In this document: positions 22,642 through 34,994 of the stretch, piece after piece
How positions within the stretch are numbered: the first letter of the stretch is position 1
Layout: each line of letters opens with the position of its first letter
From: Craterostigma plantagineum
Lineage: Eukaryota > Streptophyta > Magnoliopsida > Lamiales > Linderniaceae
Assembly: GCA_027422505.1 (NCBI GenBank)
Contig: JAPQWV010000028.1
Location: forward strand, 6,166,001 to 6,230,000
Direction: 5' to 3'
DNA: 64,000 bases
Made by a program: the position numbers and the translations under genes
Notes under the pieces: model-generated
The model's database searches: none
What the model was told of the DNA's origin: nothing
What the model saw: the letters and a program-made list of their open reading frames with translations, nothing else

Positions 22642-25600
22642 TTAGAGAGCTTTAGGTACCCACTTATAAATGGGTCCTCTCGGATTAGCAGATTTAATCT
22701 TAGCTTCTGATATGATTTCTAAATTATTGCTAGTGGGAGCTTTAGCGACCCAAGTTAACTTCGAAGAAGTAACTTTGGGTTTAGCCTTTGTAGAAGATTT
22801 GGCCTTGTTGGCTTTCATCTTCCTAGGCAAAGTATTAGGGATCCATTTTGGTTTAACCTGGCAGGGAAGTTGAATTTCAGCGCGGGCAAATGCTTTTGTT
22901 GGCTTGATCGAGGAAAAGATCTTTTCGTTAGATAGTCTCCTAAGGTGTTTGGGAGATTGAATCTTTACGGGATACCTTAGGTGAGAGCATGAGGGAATGG
23001 CACCCATAAGCTTTCTTAATGGGCGAATCTTGTTTCCTACGAGTCATCCTATCGGCACTTGTCTAAGAATGATTATTTTAATTTCAGAGGTAGAGCCTTT
23101 TTCAAAATTAGTGCTTCTAAAAGAGGTAGGCTGAAGAGAACATGTAGAAGTAATGATTTGAAATGAAAAAATAGCTCTTTTATTTCTACGATTGCTTTTA
23201 CAGAAGAAGAATATAAACTTGGGACATTCACATCTATAGACTCCCTCTTTATTACTAAACTACACAGACACTCTTGCCTTCGATTCCTTAGCTCTGATAT
23301 TACTAAACTAAACTAAACAGTACTGTCACATTTTATACCTTACTAGAGAAGGGATTAGAAATAATATTCTTGGAAATATTACTGTTTGGTTTTGAGTTGG
23401 TAGAATGCATTTTTTTCTTTCTTCATGCTTTTCAGAAAAATTTTGTCTATTAAGGGAGAGGCGTGAGAAATAGTTTGGAAGGTAGAGGCAGCTTTGAGAT
23501 TATCCATCTCCTTTAGAAATTTTTTCTTTTCAGCTTCAAAATCCTCTCATTCTTTAGTTAATGTGGCTCGTAATTCTTCTATCTGCCTAATGATAGGAGG
23601 TTTGTAAAGAGAATTTTCAGAATGAGTGTCTTCGGTTTCCTTGAGTTCCGGTTGAGGCTCGGGAGGTTTGACTATGTCACAGTCACGCGTCAAGGGTATT
23701 TCCCTCGATTTGTAACTGTCATTTAATTCCTTGTAGTCGAAGGGAATCTGGGCCCGATGTTTGGCTTTCTCTTAGCTATTTCTAAAGCACCTAGGTCATC
23801 TGCTTTAGAAAGGTTCATAAGAGCGGTTATGCCTAATCCCATGTTTTTTACATCGTATGCTTCTTTCTTTTATAGTACACACGGGTTAGTGAAACCTAAG
23901 CCTTCTATTGGATTATAGAATTCTATATCCTTGGGCTGATTCAAAAAAATTGTCTGTTCGGTCTGTCCCCTTCTTGTAAGAAGATCGTCTAATTTTTTTA
24001 TTTTGGCATATAACTTCTTACGTTCTTCGAAGAGAGCATAGTTGATTTCTACCGTCAGTTTGGCGGCTTTATAGGCATCTAGTTCTTTAACTAGTTCACT
24101 AACTTTGGTATTGGATTTATTTAGTTGGGTTTCGAAGTTAGTGACCTTAGCAGCAGCATCTGTTAACCTACAATTGAGGTTCGCTTTCTCGTTGAGATTC
24201 CTAACCAAGCAATTATAGTTATTCTCTAGCTTGTTTTCTAAATCTTTTACTATCGAACTATGCTTCTCTAAGGGAATATACTTAGTCTCGCTAATATGGG
24301 GGCTCTTGGATAATTCTTCTATTTTGGCACTAGAGCTCCTAAGTTCCGCCTCGAAACTAGCTATTCTCTCATGAGACCTAGATAGTTTCTTTTCTACTTC
24401 CTTTACACTTTTCTGCTCACGTTTCATGTTACCGTAATTTAATTGATACTATTCTAACATGGTCAATAATGTGAAATAAGAGACTACCTCTTGTGAAGGT
24501 TCGGATGCTTGGTCATAGTCCGTCTGATTGGAGGTTTCGGCATCTGAGTTCTCGTCCAGGCGGGCCATGAGGGCTAGATTCTCTTCATCGGAGCTTGGCG
24601 TATTCTCGAGCCAGTGGTCTTGTTCTGCCATTAGAGCTACTCCAGCTTCCTTCTGCTTTGTGAGTTGAAGCTTCTTGGAGTAGCAGTTGGCATCTCTCTT
24701 CTTTGGGAGAGTGCATTCTCTGACGAAGTGTCCGGGTTTGTCGTAATTAAAGCATTTGGTTGGCTCTTTAGTATTCTTGACTTCGGAAGTTTCGGGTGCA
24801 CGTTCCTTGTTCTTTGAGCTTGAGGTCCGAAGTCGGTTTGCTGATGATGAGGACTTCTTCTTAAAATACTGCTTGCTCATCATTTTTCCGATCAGAGCCA
24901 ACTGCTTTCCTAGCGCTTTGATATTTGGCTCAACGTCAGAGTCTGATTCCTCTTCCGATTCTGAAGGGGTAGGAGGCCTAATGATTTTCTCTTTTCATGA
25001 CTTTGAGCTCCGCTTCTATGAGACTAGGGCAACTATGTCTTCAATCTGTTTGCCCTTCTGCTCCTTCTGAATCTCGCTTACATCTTCCTCGTGTTGTGCG
25101 AGATTATCGAAAATGGCGTGGATATCCAATTCCTCGAGGTCTTTGTTCTGTCTGATTTTAGGGGATATCTTCTTCCATTCTAAGGGCAGAGAGGATAAAA
25201 ATCGAATGTTGGTCTCCATGTTCATCTTGGTGGTTTCTATTTTTCTCATCTCAGTGAGAAGTGACAGATATCTCTGATAGAGATCATGCAAGCACTCTTC
25301 TGTTTTTGCTCTGAAAGAGTCATAAGCCGTGAGAATGTTTGCCTTCTTGGCCTTGATGCCTACTTCTGTTCTTTGCATCATTCGATGCAGTTCATCCCAC
25401 ATCCCTTTAGCCGTTGGAAGGCTGCCTATTTGTCTGTAGATGTCGTTTGGGATGCCTTGCATGAGTGTGTTCTTGGCTATCGGCCTTCGCTCTGATCCTT
25501 TCCTCATCCGTGTATTGCCTAGGCTCTTTCAGTCGCCTAGTGGCGGAGGAGTGGGTGTCTTGTCGCCGAGTACATTGACCCAGAACTGAGCTGGACCTTC

Positions 25601-25735
25601 CTCAAGTGATAGAAGAAGGTTATCTGCCTGATCCTTTAGCTCAATGAAGTTAAGGAAGCGGCTTCGCCAGACGGTATATTTGTCGCGTTTCAAGATCGGT
25701 GGACAGTTGTCGTTTCCAAGAGAATTAGCGTCCAC
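22642..25735 (-). pseudogene. gag: El2 gag, broken, start codon lost
   Basis: Same gag family as El1 and El3. The initiator is GTG at 25735-25733 where the other copies have ATG (followed by DANSLGNDNC). Visible in order: the N-terminal domain, LHDLYQRYLSLLTEMRKIETTK, a knuckle-like CFNYDKPGHFVREC near 24750-24710 in which the second Cys of CCHC is Tyr, a coiled coil (24427-23870), a gap with many breaks (23860-23010), and the C-terminal tail (23007-22642) ending PRGPIYKWVPKAL and TAA. The tail has no frameshift here, unlike El1 and El3, so it shows the ancestral reading of the gag C terminus. The frame is broken near 25530, 25016, 24449 and 23870. Confidence 0.85.
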
Positions 25736-26796
25736 CTTTGTTGAACTATTGATCTAAGAATCTTAGTAGGGTGTTTTGATGATTTGGAGTGATGTAATGT
25801 GCTTTACAAATGGCAAACTAGTTAGTAGCGTTTGATTCGAAAGCAGTCGATAAATATTTTGGATTCAATCTTTAAAGTTTGATAAAAAAATAATTTCGTC
25901 GAAATAAAATGTGACAGTATTGGTCACGTGCGTGAAACTATCAGCGAGAAAATTTTCTAGCGAAAATAATTGGTCAATATCCTTTGGTCGAGAAAAAATT
26001 CTGAATCGTGAATTTATTTCGATCGTAAAGAAACAGTACGTTTAGTAAGTTTCTCGCAGAGTCAAAATAAATCTGTTGACCGAAAAAGTTTTCGAGCCCA
26101 AATGATTTTCGCTGGGTCAAACCTAATAGTTTTGACCGAAAATGTTTTTCGAGGAAAACTTTACACGTTCAATGTCAAAATAGGTCTCGTCGAAAAATAT
26201 TTTCGATGAATAAGGCTCGAGAAAATTTTCTAACTAAAATCGCTCTTAGTGACGACGACTTTAGTGCCGACTTTGTATTCTGACCGAGAAAAATTCTCGC
26301 GCGGAGTTCTCGATCGAGAAAATAATCTGATCGAAAACCTAGCGACGAAAATTGAAATCACACAAATAGTCACAGAATACGATTTTGACACTGATTCAAG
26401 CAAAAACAGCAAATTAGAAAGTGAAACTACAGGTATCTGCTCGGAACCATGTACTGACTACATACGAACAAACAATTAAACACGTCACGAAGCAAAATAT
26501 ATCGAATTTAATCATAAACAGTGCGTGTTCTAACTGTTCTTCGCGCGAACAGTAAGTTTTCAAATCTAACCAATTCTGCTGATTCGAGTTTCTGATTGCT
26601 ACCGATCTAATCGCAAATGAACTCTATCACCTAAGCGAGCACACAGACATTAAAATCAAATCAAGTAAGCACAGAATTGAGCCATTAGATCGAAATGTCA
26701 ATTTTGCGCCAAAATGTTCTTCGAGCGATTGAAAAACTTGTCAGAATGAATTGCTATCAAAATCTAACAATTCAGCTTCAAAACAAATACGATTCT
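25736..26796 (-). other. El2 leader
   Basis: Untranslated leader between primer site and gag, rich in CGAAAA, TTTTCTCG and GATCG boxes as in El1 and El3. No gene. Confidence 0.7.
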
Positions 26797-26808
26797 GCTA
26801 TGATACCA
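26797..26808 (-). other. El2 primer binding site, one base changed
   Basis: Minus strand TGGTATCATAGC. One base differs from TGGTATCAGAGC of El1, El3 and G1, consistent with decay. Confidence 0.85.
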
Positions 26809-26810
26809 AT

Positions 26811-27162
26811 TGTTAGGTCCCTAGATTATCAACTCTAAGATCCTAGGCATGAATTCTAAGGTAATCGATTAGAATTATAGAAATTGAATTTCGATCGAAA
26901 ACCTTTCTATGAAGAACACGAGAGAGAATCCTTTAGTGTGAGAAAGTGTTTGCTGTTTCTCTCTCTAGAATTGAATTCGTCAGCCCTTCGGATCAAATTC
27001 TAAAACTTTCTCTGTTAGGCACAATGTTTACAACTGTATTTATACCAAACAAACTTGGTATAAATAACAATCTAGTCCTAATACTAAGGACAAATATAAT
27101 AAACGCCCCTAATTACAAGGACAGCTAATAAAATCAAAGCACAACTAAAAGCGTATTCTACA
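26811..27162 (-). repeat. El2 5' LTR
   Basis: 352 bp; minus strand TGTAGAATAC...GGACCTAACA. Clearly diverged from the LTRs of El1 and El3. It keeps the palindromic TATA region near 27045-27065. The base pattern right of it (CTAGG, 27163-27167) would be the TSD, but the partner is outside the window. Confidence 0.9.
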
Positions 27163-28190
27163 CTAGGTTTTACTTTATTCCGTCCGTTTACGAGTGGTCT
27201 AATCGCTTGTTCCTCTTTCGAGTACAACTCACGATTTCCAACAATTATCTTGCTCACATCGACATGATCAAGACAATATTAAATACTTCCATCACATAGA
27301 CATCTGCAATCAATCTTACTCATAAACTAATTCAAGTAACAAGAAGAAAATATCTACGATAAACCATTCAAAGCAAATGATTAATCTTGCTAGTGTTCAT
27401 CCAATCTCAAATACAGAGAATTTAGCTACTCAGAGAAGATAGAAGAACAAAGGGAAACGATATTGATGATAGAAGAAACATTGTCCCCCTACGATTCGGT
27501 TTCGGTGCTTTCCCACGTTCTTCTCTTATTTGCCTTCGTATTCTACTTCTTTATGCCTTGAATCACCTCTAAAGTGTGTTCTAGGGTTCTTGGGTCGTCT
27601 CTAGGTCCTTTTTCTTCGTCTCCAATGGTTGTATTTATAATATGGCATGAGATCTTATATTTTTTGCCAAGATTCGCGGAGATTTTGCTTAAGTTGGCGC
27701 TTCCCACGAACTCGTGCACAGACCTCCACGGCCATGGGACCATCGGCCTCGAAATCATGCTCTCCGCCTCGCCTTAACGGCAAAGTGCCGATCACACCAC
27801 GGCCGTGGCCTAGTGCGGCTCAAAAAGACCTTCACTGCCCGCTTTTCACGGCTCCATTTCACAAGCACCACGGCCGTGAAGATCTGCCCACGGACTCCTT
27901 CCATACGGGCAACGGCCGTGGGTGTTGTTAACCAGAAAACGACACCCACTGCAGGGTTTCACGGCCGGGTTAGCTGAGTGTCACAGCCAAATTCATTTCT
28001 TCACGGCCGTAATCTGTCCTACGATCGTTTTCCGCTCGCTTTCGTTCTTCTCGCCTTATTTGATTCCTTGAAGTCCTACGAGAGTAGAATACGAGTAAAG
28101 TATGATAAAACAATGCAAATAAGCATTGAAACAACTTCAATTCCATAACGTTTATCAATCATTCTTTGATCTAAATTTATAGTTTTGCCC
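27163..28190 (-). mobile_element. R2: LTR-like repeat fragment with CACGGCCGTG boxes
   Basis: No ORF of note. On the minus strand a stretch with about seven CACGGCCGTG-like palindromes (28010-27725) is followed by TATAAATAC near 27635 and then a leader-like part. The part at 27170-27480 is homologous to the plus strand at 58400-58780: both have AGCTAAAT, GTATTTGA, GATGAAC, a CTAGC(G/A)AGATTA block and CCACTC.TAAA..CGGAATAAA. I infer a Ty3/gypsy-type LTR on the basis of the palindrome pattern, without proof. El2 is inserted at its end at 27162. Confidence 0.45.
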
Positions 28191-28892
28191 CATATACAGT
28201 GTATATTAGTACTTTAAACATTATATGCAAAAGATGTTGTCTAAAAAATAGTTTTTTTTTAATATTGATTTAAATAATATTAAATTTAAACCTTTTTTAA
28301 TATTTTAATCGCAGTTATTACTAAGATGAATTTGACCGGCCAAATTACAGTTACTTTGTGGTGCTCACCGGTGGTGCTCACCCCTAATATAATAAATAGA
28401 TATAACATTATTCGAAAAAGTACAAATTTCATTTTAGTTTGAGGAAATAACATTATAATATTTTGTCTTTGCTTGAGTTATATTCGTGTTGAACTAAGTT
28501 TAATTAAAAAATGAAAAAACAAAATCAACATTAATTATATCTATCTCCTTATATTTACCTGAGGCAGTACAAATGTAGTTATCTTCATTTGCTATTTACT
28601 TTTTATCGTAAAATGAAATAAACAGCTGACCAGATTATAAATCTAGCACAACAGTACATGCTGGACGGTTCACATTGACCCCTTATTACGGCTGAACTTC
28701 GTAAATATTAATTTACTATGCATAAAGGTCAAATTTAGAAAAACAAATATAAAGGAAAATATAATAACAAATTATTGTGTATATATGAAAACAGAGACTT
28801 GATTCGTTGGAAGTAAAAGATGGTTGCTCAAGGTAGGTGTATGCCGTAGAAAATCTTTATATAAATATCTCTCTGGCATGCATAGATGCACA

Positions 28893-28917
<25 letters not shown>
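28893..28917. repeat. (AT)n microsatellite
   Basis: About 12 AT units. Confidence 0.9.
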
Positions 28918-28925
<8 letters not shown>

Positions 28926-29565
28926 ATATTCTTAAGTACCTCTCAAGTATACATAGGAAAATATATTTTTGAGTAGTTATTGACTTTAAAATATTAATTT
29001 GATCGTGCTTGATGAAGGAACGAACTTTTACGGTAAACGTTTATTTTCAACTTCATATAAAGTTACTTTTTTTTATATAAATTTGTTTTATATCTCGTTG
29101 AACAATAAATGACATGTATGAATATATTCTTAAACTATGAAAACCAGTGAAACAGGAATATAAATTGTCTTTAGGTCTTACATGAAATAGTAAGAAGTGT
29201 AATGTTGATTTTCAATATGAGTACGACACGAGGCAGTAAATAAAGTTTGAGGAAGTACCTAACCAACCCTAGCTATGTGAGCAGGAACTTCTTTCAATTA
29301 CTTGTGTTTTTCAGCGTATTTTCGCTGCTAAGAATGATCCTATATTTATAGGAATAAAACGTTTTACGCTAAGGGTATCGCCCCTTGAACTGAACAGTCA
29401 TGGCGTATTGAATAGCTAGTACAATCGTCCCTTCTCAACATAATATCGGTTGGACTTCAAGGTATGCTGCCGATCAATCCAGTCAGTCTAGCTATCTTAT
29501 ATGGTATAGCAAACCAGCTCAGTTGGTACCGCTCAACAAAAGCAGTCCAGTCTCGATTCATACCG

Positions 29566-29861
29566 ATGGTCTCATCAATTTCAGTCCTGAAGTTCGGACT
29601 CGGTAATTTCGGTCAGTACCAGTATGGTCTCGGTCAATACCGTCAGTCCCACAAGCCCACTTTATTTCTACATTATCGCGAATGAAAAGTTCGATTCCGA
29701 AGCAAAAATCGTGTTGTTCAGACATGTTGGCTTTCAGTCTGGCGATCGTGTGGGCGGGTCACGCGCTCGCAAGCGTGTCAACTGAATATGCACCTACCTG
29801 TCGCGCGCACGCGAGTGGCACACTTGTGGTATAATATTAGTTAAACTAATAAAATTCACAA

Positions 29862-29904
<43 letters not shown>

Positions 29905-30249
29905 AGTTGTGTCGTATCAAACAATTTTTTCAATATGGGATTGCCACATTTCATTTCTCCCAAAATAATTCACCTTCACATGCCCAAATATTTAAAGCGC
30001 AAGTAAATATCAAATAACATGCTCTCAGCTTCAGTCCCGAAGTTTGGTCTCGGTACAAACCATTTTCGTCAGTACCGGTCTGTCCCACAAGCCCACTTTA
30101 TTTCGATCGGGAATAAAAAGTTCGGTTCCAAAGCAAAAACCGGGATGATCAGGCACGCTGGTTTTCAGTCCGACGTTCATGTGTGTGGGTCGCGTCGCGC
30201 GTGGGTTGCGCGCTCTCTTACACGAGTCAACTGGATGTGCACCTCCGGC
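29566..30249 (+). repeat. Diverged direct repeat, two copies
   Basis: Copy 1 at about 29566-29800 and copy 2 at about 30012-30249 share CAGTCC.GAAGTT, CTCGGTA, CGTCAGTACC, CCCACAAGCCCACTTTATTT, AAAAGTTCG.TTCC.AAGCAAAAA and, after a GTCGCG-rich part, GTCAACTG.AT.TGCACCT. Both have many GGTACCGGTC-type boxes. The spacer holds an AT run (29863-29905). This may be a terminal part of an old element; I cannot name it. Confidence 0.65.
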
Positions 30250-30624
30250 TGTGGCGCCCTACTTCTTAATTAAATAATTTGGCGGATTTCCACAACGAAA
30301 GTCGCGGAAGACCCGATCTATCAAAAACTTTCTAAGAAATAATATACATATATAACAAAAATCGGGTTCACAAAAAAAGCGTTACGTCTATACATCGGGC
30401 CGATGTCCCAAAAATCTAAACCCGAATATCCTACGCCTCTCCACAGGTCGCATCCCATGTACTGCGCCGCCCTCAAAAGCCCGTGGAGTCACCGACGCCA
30501 GCCAACCTACAGCTCACCCTGACACTCATCGGTGTCGGGCTCAGTCTTAACGACAAAAATAAAACCCTGAGCAATTGCCCAGTAGGTGGTAGTAAAAACA
30601 TGCAATGCGTGCGTGCACTAAACC

Positions 30625-32992
30625 TGTAATACCCGTAAATTTTAATGCGGGATTTTGATGTAGTTAAATAGGTAATCTTATGAATTAAGAAGTTTGATAA
30701 GAAATTATGTTGCGGAACAAAATATAAGTTTTAAACATTCCAGAAACCAAAATTATCTGAAAATAATATTAGGGTTTATAATGTTGGGCCATTCGAATTT
30801 TAATAAGGCCCAAAACTCTTAGGAAAATATTATGGGATTACTTAGGCTTAGAGGAAAAAAGTTTCGCCACCACCTTGTCTTATCAACACCATTTCCAAAG
30901 TTAATGTATATCAATAATCGTTAGTTAAAAACCCTTATTGGAAAAGAAGGAGAAACAAGAAGGCGAAAATAAGAAATAGAAGAAGAAAAGAGATTTTAAG
31001 CTCAACACCACACAAAACGATTCAAATAAGACGAAATAAAGGAGGTAAACATCTTATTATGCTACTATCTTATACATAGTACGTGGGCAAGTGATAGTTA
31101 TAAAGAGTTTTCAATATTAGCATGCTTAGAAAACCCTAGTTGTTTAAAGATTAATATGATTATGTGGGAAGTAAGGGTTTGATAGTGATTTCGATGGGGT
31201 ATGTCGGTTGAAAGAATTCAGCTTTTAGAACCTTAGCAATACACACGAGTGTTCAGGTGAAGATACATGAACCTTGGTAATTTTCGAATAGGAATAATAC
31301 ATGGTAATTTGATCTAGAGTGTATTACTTTCTGGGTTAGATATAGTTTTTGAAACTGATTCTGATAATATATGAATTTCGGTACATTGGGCGATTCCATT
31401 TCATGTGAGTATCGACCGAAACTAAACTTCAATGTGTAACCAATCGGCCGATTTAATGAAGATCATGCAAGTCGGGCGACGTGGAATTTAATCGGGAGAT
31501 TTTGGAGAGATGCTACAACTCAGCGAAACTAGACCTTAATTGTCATCAATCGGCCGAATGGTTGGAAGCATAAAAGCAAATCGGGCGAAAAAGCTTTGAC
31601 ATGGACATTTCGCCTGTTACCTAAACATCACAAGGAATCGGCCGATTTGTGAGTGGGATGAATCGGGCGAAAGTAAGTTCGATTCAGGACAAATCGGGCG
31701 AATCCAATGCATGAAAAGCAAATGACCGTGAGGCTTGGACAATCGGGTGATTTAATCAACTCGGCGAAAACAAGTTTCGATGCATGACAAAATCGGGCGA
31801 TACTAGTTTTTGACTGAATATTATATTAACATTGACCCGACTTTGACTAATAATCGAATAAACCTTCGGGCGATTTAGGGTATCCCAAACCTAGAATATT
31901 TTAATAATTTCTAATATCCTTATTTTAGACTGTACAGTCCGAGGGTTAGTACAGATACTTATAATATTTATATATTCAGAGGTCCGAGATTTAGGAAGTC
32001 CACCAAATACCGTGCCCGATTATATCAGGAGGACAGGTAGGTGAATTTTTCGTCTACATTACATAAACACATATCTTATCTTATGTGCGTCTATGTGATT
32101 AAATGATTTACGTGTTTTACTTACGTCAACATGTGGGAGCATGTTTTCATGTATCATCACATGATATGCATATCATATCACAGGGGTGAGATATTTACAC
32201 CGTATTGAGACGGTGATGATTTGAGACATCGACGAGCGGGGTACTGGAATGATTGTGATTTTTGTTGTTGACTCGTTGAGGAGTCGAGGTTGGTACTCAT
32301 ATGACACCTGACGGCAGACAGGCGTGATCGATCTGTCTACTCGGGCGTGAACGTCCCGAGGTGCAAAACCGTCGTGATTTTATTTATTTAAGCGGAGGGA
32401 CATTGATAGGGCAGTTGTGTGATCGTCAAAACGCTGTCAATGTCAGCAACCGTTACGGAAGAGCGGCCTAGCAGGGCAGTTGCGTGATCGTCAAAACTCT
32501 GCTAGTGTAAGCTTCCGTATATTACTGTTATATTATGGGCGCGCGAGGTGACGAGTCTGACCTAGGGCCATGTGTTGTGTGATTTTTGAAAGGATTATGG
32601 GAAAAGAAAGAGTGTACATTGCATGCGAGACATTATTGAGTGTACACGTGCATTCATGTATTTTTATTCACCTACTAGGCAAATCGCTCAGTGTTTACGT
32701 GTTGTAGGTACCGAGTCTGACGCTGACACGCGTCAAGACTGAGGCGGCTGGTGGCGGTGCTCCACGGGCTTTTGAGGGCAGGACGGTACATGGATGAAGA
32801 TCTGTGGAGCGATAATAGAGTTTTGTTCTTTTGACAGTTTGGGGCTACGCCCGTTGTACAGATACTACCATGTAAATAATATTTTGTTGTATTACATTAT
32901 CTTTAAGGAAAAGTTTTTATTAGACGGGTCTTCCGCGACTTACGTTGCGAAAACCCGCCATTAACTTTAATTAGAAAATGAGGGTCTTTACA
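30625..32992 (+). mobile_element. S2: solo LTR of a related gypsy family
   Basis: 2368 bp, TGTAATACCCG...GTCTTTACA, flanked by AAACC (30620-30624 and 32993-32997). Removing it restores the G1 LTR, which reads through at the matching place in the other G1 LTR (39985). No internal sequence, so a solo LTR. It lies in plus orientation, opposite to G1. Features: AATCGGGCGA/AATCGGCCGA boxes at 31380-31870, and four consecutive hairpins at 32316-32518. Confidence 0.9.
32399..32518 (+). repeat. Two hairpins with near-identical loops and different stems in S2
   Basis: The 24-base loops at 32409-32432 and 32474-32497 (GGGCAGTTG.GTGATCGTC...) differ at one base. Stems: GACATTGA (32399-32406) with TCAATGTC (32437-32444), and CTAGCAG (32468-32474) with CTGCTAG (32499-32505). 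The second has a further outer stem, ACGGAAG (32455-32461) with CTTCCGT (32512-32518). Confidence 0.65.
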
Positions 32993-34959
32993 AAACCCAA
33001 TCCCAAATCCTCACATCATAATAAAATGCACGCTCAATCCTACATCATATCTCAACACATAACAGGGCACTCGGCTAGACTCGACACCCACGCGCGCAAT
33101 GGCAAAGTACGCCATAAACCATGCGGTAGCCCATGCAGGCCGCGCCAGGTCTCTCGTTCCGCACATCACAATCTCATCCCGACGGTTTGACACCCCGAGT
33201 AGTGTACCACTATACCCGGGTAGACAGGTCACTCCACGCCTGTCTGCCGTCACTGCCCAAATCACATATCCGGTGGTATACGCCTCGGGTGGCTCAATTC
33301 CAAGTAGACAGGTGTCGCAAACCCTATCTCCCACCAGGTGCCCAATCGAGTCTAAACCTGACGACCAATATCGGTCAGTCTACTCCACTCGTCGGACACC
33401 GTAAGGCGTCTCCGTATGAATACGGTACCATCACCTCTCATGTGGCATGTCGTGAAATGCGCACATAAATCATTCACACGTAACACGTAACATGTCTCAA
33501 AACATCGAAACCTTAAAATTCGTAAAATATTTAACTAGGCCGAATATTTTAAAATCCCAAAATAATCTTAAAATAATAAAATATGGGTTAACCGAAAATC
33601 CTAGTCAAAGTTTGGAAATATTCTAATTTAAAATGATTTGGGCCGAAAATAATTTTACTTAAAATAATTTGGGCCTGAAATAGGGCAAAAGCCCCAAAAT
33701 TAAATCTGCTGGTCAACTACGGTCAAAGCCCAAACCCGGATTCGCCCGATCCCACATTTCAAATACTGGTCAACCCGCAAAAGTTCGGGTCAACGCTCGA
33801 ATCCACGGCACTTTCGTCGCATTCGCAAATCTCTCGATTGGACACGCGAAGCCCGCGAGAAACCTGACACTACTGACAGGAATCACCCCGCGAAAGTAAA
33901 GTCGGCCCGCGAAACCTAAAGTCGGCCCGCGACGCCTCTCACAAGAATCACCCTCCAAGTCGGCCCGCAATAGACTTCAGCCCGCGAGAACCCAAGTGTT
34001 GGCCCGTGAAACCCCTGTTTTACTCACACCGAAAAGCCCTTTGGGCGCGCGACAAACTTTCGCAACCCGAAACTCCATTCCGCCGATTTTCCTATACCTG
34101 TTACGCTCAATTCACGAAGTAATTAACGGCCCGCGAAACATAAAATCGTCCGAAATCGTCTGATTCCTTCAAACCTTCATATTAAATACCCTAAGTTTTC
34201 CAGAATTATTTGTTCGATCACCAACCAAAATCACATAAGCACATCATCAGAATATAGAGCTCAAATTTTGAGCTCGAGCGGCACATAATAACACATAGAA
34301 CACATCACAAAAGTTTCCAAAAATTGTAAAATGAATTTTTTTTCGAACTTGGATGACCCGTTCACCCAAATTTTGGATTTTTAAGGAAAGTAGTACGCTT
34401 TGTAGGAGTTAAAAACCACCTACCTCTCCTCCTTAAGCTTGTCTGAATTGATTTCTGAGGTTCAAAAATAAGTTTTGCCTCCTTCGTTTCTTTTTTGCTT
34501 CGTTCGCCTCTTCTTTCTTAGCTCAACTTCTTCTTCTTCTTTCTTTAGTTCACGTTGGTTTAGGGTACTATATTGAGGGTTTTCTTTCTACACAACAAGT
34601 GAAAAGGTGGTGATGATATCTCACGTGGTTTCTCCCTAATTATTAAGCAATCCTCATGGTTATCCTATGTCATTGGGCCAATATTCAATTTCTACTTGGG
34701 CCTCTCTCTTTTATTAATTAATAATTCCAAGTTGGGCCCTCACTAATTCATTTGGGCTCTATTATTACTTTGGCCTCTCTACAAATTTTTGTCACAATTT
34801 ATCTCTTGGGCTTTCTAATCCTTTTCGGCCCATCTAAATTTTATTTAGATCTCGGCCTAATTATTCTGGCTTAAATTCCGAAAATCGGTTTTTGTCCGAA
34901 AATTAACTTCATTAATTTCGAAATTTACAAAAAAATCCCGTAATTTCACGGGTATTACA

Positions 34960-34972
34960 TCCTCCCCCCTTG
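34960..34972 (-). other. G1 polypurine tract
   Basis: Minus strand AAGGGGGGAGGA directly before the 3' LTR. Confidence 0.9.
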
Positions 34973-34994
34973 AAAGAAATTTCGTCCCCGAAAT

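Larger units (their letters stand above)
28191..30249. other. AT-rich DNA without genes
   Basis: No ORF with recognisable features on either strand. It contains AT microsatellites at 28893-28917 and 29863-29905 and a diverged direct repeat (about 29566-29800 and 30012-30249) at the right end. This is the DNA into which G1 inserted at 30250. Confidence 0.6.
30250..34959 (-). repeat. G1 3' LTR interrupted by S2
   Basis: Parts 30250-30624 and 32993-34959. 33000-33500 aligns closely with 39985-40485 of the 5' LTR. The part 33720-34150 has repeated GGCCCGCGAAA boxes. A group of short hairpins lies at 33195-33440, for example around GAATACGG and the GTAAGGCGTC box. Open frames here are not conserved genes. 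Confidence 0.88.

Noticed and set aside
33099..33468. Overlapping ORFs of about 100 codons in the G1 LTR
   Set aside because: Lie within an LTR, in several frames, not preserved as proteins in the other LTR copy.
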